64,000 bases of DNA, from contig OY743172.1 in NCBI GenBank assembly GCA_963555705.1, positions 21,141,446 to 21,205,445 of the forward strand, given 5' to 3'. The stretch is from Ligustrum vulgare. Lineage: Eukaryota; Streptophyta; Magnoliopsida; Lamiales; Oleaceae. Positions 56,580 through 64,000 of the stretch are shown here, piece by piece (position 1 is the first letter of the stretch; the number at the start of each line of letters is the position of its first letter). The position numbers and the translations under genes are program-made. The notes below the pieces were generated by a model. It worked only from the letters and a program-made list of their open reading frames with translations. It was not told where the DNA came from and did not search any database.

Positions 56580-58640
56580 CCAACTCAAGCAGCTGCTAAA
56601 ATACCTTAAGAACTTTTGACAGGCAGAAAAACCTAGTCTAAAGTATTTCTACATTTGGGGATGTCCAGCTAAGGCAAGGCCTTATGGGCCACATAAAGAA
56701 ATTGGACTCTAAAACAGTCAGCAGCTACTTTATTGGTTATTCTGAGCGTTTAAGGGGCTATTAAATTTTATAATCCCACACTTAGGTTAATTTTGAAACG
56801 GGAAATGCAACATTTTTGAGGATGTTGAGTTTGGGGGAGAAATAAGGTTAGAGATATTGTCTTTAAGGAATAAGTTGAGGAAGGATCGGTTTCGATTCCT
56901 ACTATTGCTTTTGACAACGTGCAAGTTTTTATGCATGTCATTGATCAAGAAGCATATCCGGAACCTCAATTAGACAATATTGAAGAACCTCCCATCCAAA
57001 ATAAGGTAAATTTCAGAAGTACAAACTCAACAACTTCAATAACTAAAGCCATTAAGGAGATCCACGAGAGAAAGGGAAAAATGCTATTCCAGATAATTTA
57101 AATAGTATTTTTCCAAGAATATAAGGAAATGATGGAATGGTGGAAGATGGTCTAATCAATTCCATCAGGCCATGCAGGGTTCTAACTCTCAAAAGTGGAT
57201 TGATGCCATAAATAAGGAGTATAAGCATATGCAAGACAATAAAGTTTGGGATCTTGTCCCATTACCAGAAGGTGCGAAGCTCATTGGTCTTAAATGGATT
57301 TTTAGACCAAGAGGGATTCGATAGGTAATGTGGAAAGATATAAAGCTTGTCTTGTATCTAAATACTTTACACAGAATGATGGCATTGATTATAAAGAGAC
57401 TTTCTCTTCGGTTTCAATGAAAGACTCTTTCAGGAAAGTTAGGTTGTTGCACATTTTGACCTCGAGTTACATCAAATGGATACTAAGGTGGCGTTTCTCA
57501 ATGGCGATATTGATGGGACGATCTATTTGGTGCAATCAGAAAACTTTGTGTCAGTAGACCCAAAGCAAATGATTTGAAAATTAAAGAAATCCATTTATGT
57601 ACTCAAGCCAGCTTCCCGTTAAGGGTAATACAAATTTCATCAAGTAATTATCTCATTTGGTCTTGAGATTAATGTTGTTGATGGTTGTTTGTATTACAAG
57701 TTCAGTGGGAGTAAGTGTGTTTTCCTGGTTTTATATGTTGATTATTGCTTGCCACTAATGATATAGGCATGTCACATAAAATTTTGAGATTAAAAATCTT
57801 GGTGACGTCTCTTTTGTATTAGGAATTCAGATACACCGGGATTGTTCTCGAGGTATTCTTGAATTGTCACAAAAGGGCTATATCGATAAAGTACTTAAGA
57901 GGTTTGACATGCAAGACAGTAAATCAGGGGACAGCCCCATCGCTAAGGGAGACAAATTTAGTCTCGACTAATGCCCGAAAAGTTATCTTGAAGTTAAAGA
58001 AATACAAAGGCTCCCATATAGTTAAGCTATAGAAAATCTGATGTATGCTCAATTTGTATGCGTTCGGATATTGCATACGTTATTGGGATACTAAGGAAAT
58101 ATTTAAGTAACCCTGGGATGGATCATTTGGAAAGCAGCCAAACATGAGTTATAAGGTATTTAAAGAGAACAAAAGATTACATGCTCACATACAGAAAATC
58201 GGATCAGTTGGAGATCATATGGTATTATGATTCCGATTTTTTACTAGATGCCAAGAAAGTAAAAGATCCACATAAGGCTACATTTATCTGCTGGTTGGAG
58301 GAGCTATTTCCGGATGGAGTGCTTAACAGACACTTTAGTTTCTTTCACTTGGCAGCACAGTTGTAGCAATTTTGGGGGCATCTAATTATGGAATATAGTT
58401 GCGAAATTTTGTCACTGGGCTGGGTATTCTGTACGGTAAAGAAAGACCACTAAAGTTATATTGTGACAATAACTCAGCAGATTTATATTCCAGTAACAAC
58501 AGGAACTCAACTAAGTCAAAATACATTGACATAAGTTCCTAGTTGTGAAGGATACAGTTCAGAGTGGACACGTGTCAATAAGAGCACATTGGGACAAACT
58601 CCATAATTGCGGATCCGCTTACTAAAGTATTACAACCCAA
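56580..58640 (+). pseudogene. Copia pol relic: integrase end, RT, RNase H
   Basis: Integrase C-terminal words PSLKYFYIWGCPAKARPYGP (near 56635) and DVEFGGE. The integrase core is missing. RT is broken by many stops but readable: ETFSSVSMKDSFRKV (57395), MDTKVAFLNGDIDGTIYL (57475), LYVDYCL where the active site would be YVDD (57735). RNase H part at 58180-58370: DYMLTYRKSDQLEIIWYYDS. At least ten stops or shifts, so it is inactive. Confidence 0.78.
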
Positions 58641-59115
58641 GGTCTTTCATGAGCACAATACTTATATGAGTGTTGTATTTCTTAAGGATATTCGGTTTCA
58701 GTGGGAGTTTGTATTTTGGGTGCATTAGACACATTTACTGTCCTTTTGGATACAGTTTAAAGTTAAAGTTATTTACAGCTGTAAGGTTTCAGGTTTATTA
58801 TCTCTGAACTTGTTTGAGGATGATCTCACTAAGGTTGGACCAGTTGGAAATAGGCATGTTGAAGATCACATTACATGTAATTTCCATGCTACACATCCAT
58901 ACTTGATTCATGCCATTCAGTTATGTCGATATACGTGACCATTGAAGGTTTAGTTACGATTAATGTAGCGAAAGCCGCTTTGATCCTATGTTGATATAAT
59001 TGATGGACCGGATTGTTTGGGGATACATTCAGTAATGATAGCAAAATTCTGAGTACTCATAAGATTATGATTGATACACAATTGTAAGGTTACACATATA
59101 GCCCAAGTGGGAGAT

Positions 59116-59577
59116 TGTAAGGATTTTAATCAATCGTGTGGGCTTATATGTGAATTATTGTGTATTGAATAAAAAGTTATCAATTTTGGTTAAGCCCATT
59201 TAAAGTGATCTAATAAGGATTTAATATATATCGGACTTTAATGCATCTAATTAAATGTATGGGCTTTTATGTGTAGATACCAGGCCATTACCTAATTCAT
59301 GATGGGCCGGATTAGGTTAATTGGCAATTCAGTATATAAAGTCGGTTATGGTCCCTGAATCCTACGTACTGTTCATCTTGTCTGACATCCCATCATCAGA
59401 GAGAAAATAAGGACTACGTATCGATTTAGATAATCCAAACACCGCCGAATCGTTTATCATGAATCACGTTTGATTAAGGTACGCTTCCGCTTAAGTTATT
59501 TAATTCTTAATAATTCAGCATGATAATTTATTTTGGATCATAGATAAATAATTTATCTGTGAATAAATTTTCTAACA
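59116..59577 (+). repeat. 3' LTR of the 53-59 kb Copia element
   Basis: Partner of 53147-53608, preceded by AGCCCAAGTGGGAGAT as purine tract. Confidence 0.95.
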
Positions 59578-59582
59578 CATCT

Positions 59583-59979
59583 TACCCCTCATGACTTTTT
59601 GGACGCGTCCCCATGATTCAAACACAAGACCTCTACCTTATGAGTTATTTAAGTTCAATCCTGGTACCTATTGAACAAGTTGCTTATTTTTCAAACAATA
59701 TAACGTAAATATAAATAATACAATATATTGTTACATACATAGCCTACACACTTTTTTTATACTTTTAAATCATTTTATAATTACATCGTTATCAATAGTG
59801 TATTACCCTTAATATACAAAATGGACTGACATTCAAACTTCGAATCTATAATCAAATTGCGTGACTCAAACTTTGTGGAGGTGGAAAAAAGGTGATCGAT
59901 TTGTCAACATCTATGTTGATGAGTTGAGTATGCAAAAGAAGTTTATTTATCAAAAAGAAAAATAGCAAATTTATTTACT
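59583..59979. other. short AT-rich stretch, no gene seen
   Basis: Right flank of the Copia insertion. It should be the continuation of whatever the Copia entered, but no gypsy sequence is recognisable here. Confidence 0.5.
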
Positions 59980-61318
59980 GTGGTATGAATGAGATTCAGA
60001 TTTAAAAAAAGCTGGAAGGTGAAAGTGAATGAAAAATATCGTACAATATTAAAAAGTGAAAAAAGAAAAAATTACGCACGGTAACCCTAAGTAAAACTAC
60101 ACATGTATCCAACCATAGAATTAACTTGAAGGTTCGATAGGATGACAAGATTAAAGCAGAACCCGCAAATTTGAAGAATAATGAGTGAAAGAGGCGTTTA
60201 TGAGCTTGATTTGTGATTATTTTGTAAAATCTTCGTGATTTTATGTTTAAAGAAATGATTGTTACGTGGTTCATCATGACTAATCAATGTGAATTTTTTT
60301 TTGACTTGTGACAAATCACATTTAGATATTAATTGACTGTTAAGTGGTTCGTTATAGCTAATAGATGTAACATTTCTTAAATTGTGGCTTCATTTGGTTA
60401 CGATGAATCATTTTTTCAAAATATCATTATGAAACTTCGGGATAATTATTGTTACCTTCATTAATTTTGATAGTAATAAGGTACTATGGGCATTGACCAT
60501 TTTTTGTGATTTCCATTAACGAAATAACATGCTACGGCTTCATTTGAAATTCTGCAACTTGAATTTTATCACGTGTGTTATGTGACGACCATGGAGTTAC
60601 ATGATATACACAACGATATAGTCATATCCACTAAATTGGGAAATGAATGAGATTTGGATTTAAAAAAAGATGGAAGGCGAAAGTGAATGAAAAAATATCA
60701 TACAATATTAAAAAGTAAAAAAAGAAAAAAATTATGTAGGGTAAACCCAAGTAAATTTGCACGTGGATCCATCCGTCCATAGAAATAACTTGAAGGTTCG
60801 ATACGATGACAAGATAAATCGAAACCCACAAAATTTGATGAATAACAAGTGAAAGATGTGTTTATGAGATCAATTTGTGATTATGTTTTGTAAAACCTTC
60901 GTGATTTTTTGTTTAAAGAAGTGATTGTTACGTGTTTCTTTCATGATTGATCAATGTGAAATTTGTTGACTTATGACGAATCATGTTTAGATATTAATTG
61001 ATAGTTAAGTGGTTCGTTATAGCTAATAGATGTAATATTTCTTAAATTGTGGCTTCACTTGGTTATGATGAATCATGTTTTTCAAAATATCATTATGAAA
61101 CTTCTTGATAATTTTTGTTCATTAATTTTGATAATAATAATAATAATAAGGTACTGTAGACAGTGACTATTTTTGTGACTTCCATTAACGAAATAACATG
61201 CTACGACTTCATTTGAGATTTTGATAGCAGAACTTGAGTTTTGTCATGTGTTTTCTTTTATGACCATGGAGTTACATGATATACACAACAATACATTCAC
61301 GTCCACTAAATTAGGTAA
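59980..61318 (+). repeat. 660-bp tandem duplication
   Basis: Copy 1 about 59980-60640 and copy 2 about 60641-61318. Both run from ATGAATGAGAT, through TGGAAGG-GAAAGTGAATGAA and ATAACTTGAAGGTTCGATA-type words, to GAGTTACATGATATACACAA and CCACTAAATT. They differ by scattered substitutions and small indels, including an ATA triplet run in copy 2 (about 61129-61148). Non-coding. Confidence 0.88.
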
Positions 61319-61600
61319 CTAGTCATGCTTATTTTTTTTCTCTTTCATTTAATTCGTTAAAGTTGCGATAATCGTAGTGTTTTTTTAGGATTCTTGCGAC
61401 ATGCAAGATTTTTCTATCTTCATTTATGTAACCTTGTAGTTACAATTTTTTTCCTCAACAAATAACAAACGAGCCACCACAATGAACGGAAACAAAGCTA
61501 AAATGATAGCGGAGAAAACAAAACTTGGAGCCAGCACCACTTTTATTCCCAAATGTTGAATTTTCCTACTATCCCTTTTCAGTCGAGCTCTTATAGAACC

Positions 61601-61846
61601 TTAATTTTCACACTTATGAATCTGTATGAGATCGTTTATGAAATCTAGAATCCTTGTTAAAAGAAATTGACTTAAATGGTTACAAGGTGGAACCATTGAC
61701 AATATTCTTGCAATTGTAGCGCATCTGAACTCTTGATCTATTATATTTTGTAGATCACCTTTCGCCAATAATGAACTAATCATATCGACGCTTGTTATAC
61801 AATTAAGTCGAGATACAAATGCGTATATATTTTGTTCAGAATACAA
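61601..61846 (-). pseudogene. possible receptor-like kinase C-terminal relic
   Basis: The stretch SLLAKGDLQNIIDQEFRCAT followed by IARILSMVPPCNHLSQFLLT resembles the end of plant LRR receptor kinase domains (MLAKGDIKNIVDPRL, then ACVSPTSxxRPxMSQVV in typical members). No upstream kinase motif is seen and the catalytic part is absent. This is a weak match by eye. Confidence 0.3.
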
Positions 61847-62308
61847 TTATAGAAAAGAAATAAAATGAGAGTATCATATATATTCAATTACTTATATGTC
61901 ACAATATCACATCACGGATAAACTGCACTAAGATAAATAGACGATACTGGTATAAAAGAGTTAAATATTTATATTCCTACGTTTAATCATTTTTTTTTTT
62001 TTAATACAGGAAATTCTGTTGTGGAAGTATAAATTTGATTTTTTATCATATAAATACGCACACAAATCGCAAAATGAAAATTACTGAGAGCTCTGACACA
62101 GCCGTTGCTGACAGGGTTTTCGCTCTAGGTTTTACAGCAATTCACAGCTCAAACAAACAATTTGAATACACTTGAATTGTGTACATATACGCATTCATAT
62201 ATTAAAATCGCAGAGAAAAGGATTTCAATTCTTGTAATGGTTCGGATTTTATTTTTATATACAGTGATTATTGATACAGGGAAGAAGCTGGTTTCAGTTT
62301 TGGCGTAA

Positions 62309-62428
62309 ATGGAATCATCACCAGAAGAGCCACAGCAAAAGCGCCCGCACCTCAACAACAACAACAACAACCAGGAAAACTCGTCAATGGCTCGTAACTC
62401 TCCGTCTTCGTCTGACGACAACAAACCA
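62309..62428 (+). CDS. HUB2: first exon of a HUB2/BRE1-like histone H2B mono-ubiquitin ligase (partial)
   Basis: HUB1/HUB2 are RING E3 ligases that add ubiquitin to histone H2B and affect transcription, flowering and dormancy. Only the first 40 codons are in the window: MESSPEEPQQKRPHLNNNNN, an Asn run, then SSMARNSPSSSSDDNKP. The EEPxxKRPHLN start and SxMARNS word are what I associate with HUB2 proteins. The exon ends CCA before GT at 62429. The coiled-coil and RING exons must lie beyond 64000. The ATG follows a leader with stops in all frames. The call rests on a short N-terminus. Confidence 0.5.
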
Positions 62429-64000
62429 GTATAAATCCTAAATTCGATCTTTGTCTCTCTTAAGTTTGTAGATATATAAATGATCGTGTGTGCAAATTAG
62501 TGATATGCAAGTGTTGTATTGTTTCTCCTGACTATCATGAACTAGATTTTGTTAAATCCTTTGGTGGGAGTGTTAATTGAATTTAGTGCGGGCCTAGGGT
62601 TTTAGAAATGGGTTGATTTTGATTACCTTGAAAATTTGGCGCTTATTGAAAATGGAGCAAAAATGGGCATTAGAAGTGTGTTGATTATGTTTTACGAGTA
62701 TTAGAACTAGTATACCGCTTTCCCGTGGTGGAATCTGACCGTAGAATCCATTTTCAGTCCCTCCATCTTCATCACTTTTGCAATCTTTGCATTTGAGATT
62801 TGCAGATTTTGATATGAAACTTAAAAGGGAAGAACACCCAGAAATCGCTTTTATGCTGTGTCGATTTCAGTAGTGACGGGGTCCGGGAAAGAGAGAAGGG
62901 GAATGTGTAGAAAATTCGAAGAAATTTGATGAATTTTAGAGATTTTTATGAGGTATAGAAATTTTGAATTTTTTGATGAGGTATAGAAAATTTGAAGGTG
63001 AGGGTAGATTTTTGAAGACAGACATTCACTATGTTTTTGGCTTCATAGGGGAGAAAGACTTCTCTACGGCCAATGATAAAATTTATTATCCAAATTCGGT
63101 GGCACAATAAAGTCCAGAACATGTTCTGATTGTTTTAATTTTTTGTTTTCCGAGCCGTGTAGTTTCTGGATATCTCAGTCAAGTAAAGAAATGTGCACAC
63201 CTTCATTTTGAGTTAGGTGGGGGTTCCCACAGAAACACTGTCAATATTGATTTCATGTTGAACCTGCTTATGAATTTATTTATATTGAATATGAAAGTTC
63301 TGATTTTAGTTTCTGTTGACAGTCAATGTTAACAAAGCTGACTTTAATGTTTCTGCAAAGGACTGGTGTTTCGTGAGAGGAATATACAAATATGGAACTT
63401 AAATTACCAAGTGTCTGAAATGCCAAATGAATTTCACACTTCCATTGAGTTGCTTTATTTTGAAGAGTTTGCTTATAGATTCAGAGTAAAATACTCTTGT
63501 CATTTACGTGGTATTTATGAATGCAGCAGAAAGCGGACATATTGACGTCCACTTTTGGTTTTCATACAACATGTTCCTCTTCTCCCTTCGGAACGGAGAA
63601 AAGATGAAAATTTATTTCTAAAAACCACAAAATAGTTGCACAAGTGTCTATTGAACTCAGCCTCTAAAATGTTGGATTTTTCATGTAGGCGCCTTTGTCT
63701 TGTATGTTGCTATTCTAATTATATCTTGTTACTGTAGTTCTCATATAGTTGTAAAAATGGTGGAAATTTGGATAGTCGTTACGGAAACTAAATTTATTTC
63801 TTTATTCGATTTTTTTGTTTTTCTGACTCTTTTACAATTAACAATAACCTAAGTTGTAACATCTTTATGGTTGTTACCTTAATATCATTAAAAATTGTAT
63901 CTGATGTTGTGAGAGGCCATTTGGCTATTGATATTTGGATCATATAGTTTTCTGTTTAACGACCAGTATTTTAGAAATGAGTCGACATCTCTAGGCATTT
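62429..64000 (+). other. first intron of the HUB2-like gene, to the window edge
   Basis: Begins GTATAAATCC. I looked for the next expected exon (a Gln/Leu-rich coiled coil) and found none before the edge, so intron 1 would exceed 1.5 kb. No other gene is seen. Confidence 0.45.

Larger units (their letters stand above)
53142..59582 (+). mobile_element. Copia retrotransposon, both LTRs, coding region decayed
   Basis: LTRs 53147-53608 and 59116-59577 (462 bp each) start TGTAAGGATT and end TTCTAACA. CATCT flanks both (53142-53146 and 59578-59582). Primer site TGGTATCAGAGCC follows the left LTR (matches initiator tRNA-Met type), and AAGTGGGAGAT precedes the right one. About 10 differences between the LTRs by eye, near 2%. 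The coding region has many more defects than that age suggests, so it was probably mobilised by other copies. Order: long GC-rich and repetitive leader, gag, integrase remnant, RT, RNase H. Confidence 0.93.

Noticed and set aside
61601..62424. An additional - strand gene next to the HUB2-like start (ORF 62149-62424)
   Set aside because: It is antisense to exon 1 and the leader, with low-complexity Leu/Ser runs and no family.
1..64000. tRNA, rRNA or microRNA genes
   Set aside because: I saw no tRNA-like cloverleaf words or rRNA sequence; long inverted repeats here are explained by transposons. A tRNA scan and small-RNA mapping would be needed to be sure.

Overview
The window is nuclear DNA from a flowering plant, most likely a eudicot. 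It is AT-rich between genes, its genes are split by GT-AG introns, and it carries plant-specific families (chromomethylase, dirigent, FAR1-type, LOG-like) among plant transposons. I cannot name the species.

Layout. (1) 1545-10549, + strand: a complete 20-exon chromomethylase gene (CMT3-type, 857 residues) that can be spliced by eye with no frame break. Its upstream region and introns hold small terminal-inverted-repeat elements (MITEs). (2) 10.5-19.5 kb: a repeat-rich gap with a dead Copia RNase H fragment and a long foldback element (13238-17740). One arm of the foldback is split by two head-to-tail PIF/Harbinger elements that share TTA target sites. (3) 19562-20125, - strand: an intact single-exon dirigent-protein gene, followed by a 501-bp non-autonomous hAT element with a perfect 8-bp target duplication. 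(4) 23005-32276: a Tat-lineage Ty3/gypsy retrotransposon read on the - strand, with both LTRs, target duplication AAGAC, two internal deletions, and an extra antisense ORF region between pol and the 3' LTR. (5) 33296-49278: a four-element nest. The outer Mutator-like element carries FAR1-type sequence. It was invaded by a smaller Mutator-like element (33537-36978, perfect 9-bp duplication) and by a short-LTR Copia-like retroelement (37122-46525, TTTTT duplication). The Copia LTR was in turn hit by a near-intact hAT transposon (37158-40498, perfect 8-bp duplication) with a 788-residue transposase ORF. The Copia-like element carries what look like captured host genes: a LOG-like intronless ORF, an unrecognised ORF, and a broken RAWUL-like fragment. 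(6) 51.5-53.1 kb: a 5' fragment of another gypsy element, cut by a decayed Copia element (53147-59577, target duplication CATCT). (7) 59.98-61.3 kb: a 660-bp tandem duplication, then a possible receptor-kinase relic, then the first exon of a HUB2-like histone H2B ubiquitin ligase gene that runs off the right edge.

How it fits together: the supportable intact host genes are CMT3, the dirigent gene and the HUB2-like gene start. CMT3 maintains CHG methylation on transposons, and it sits close to an archive of the elements it silences. The most unusual signals are the nesting, the host-gene cargo of the short-LTR Copia, and two separate sets of hairpins, one in each Copia element, where the loop is constant and the stems differ but stay paired.
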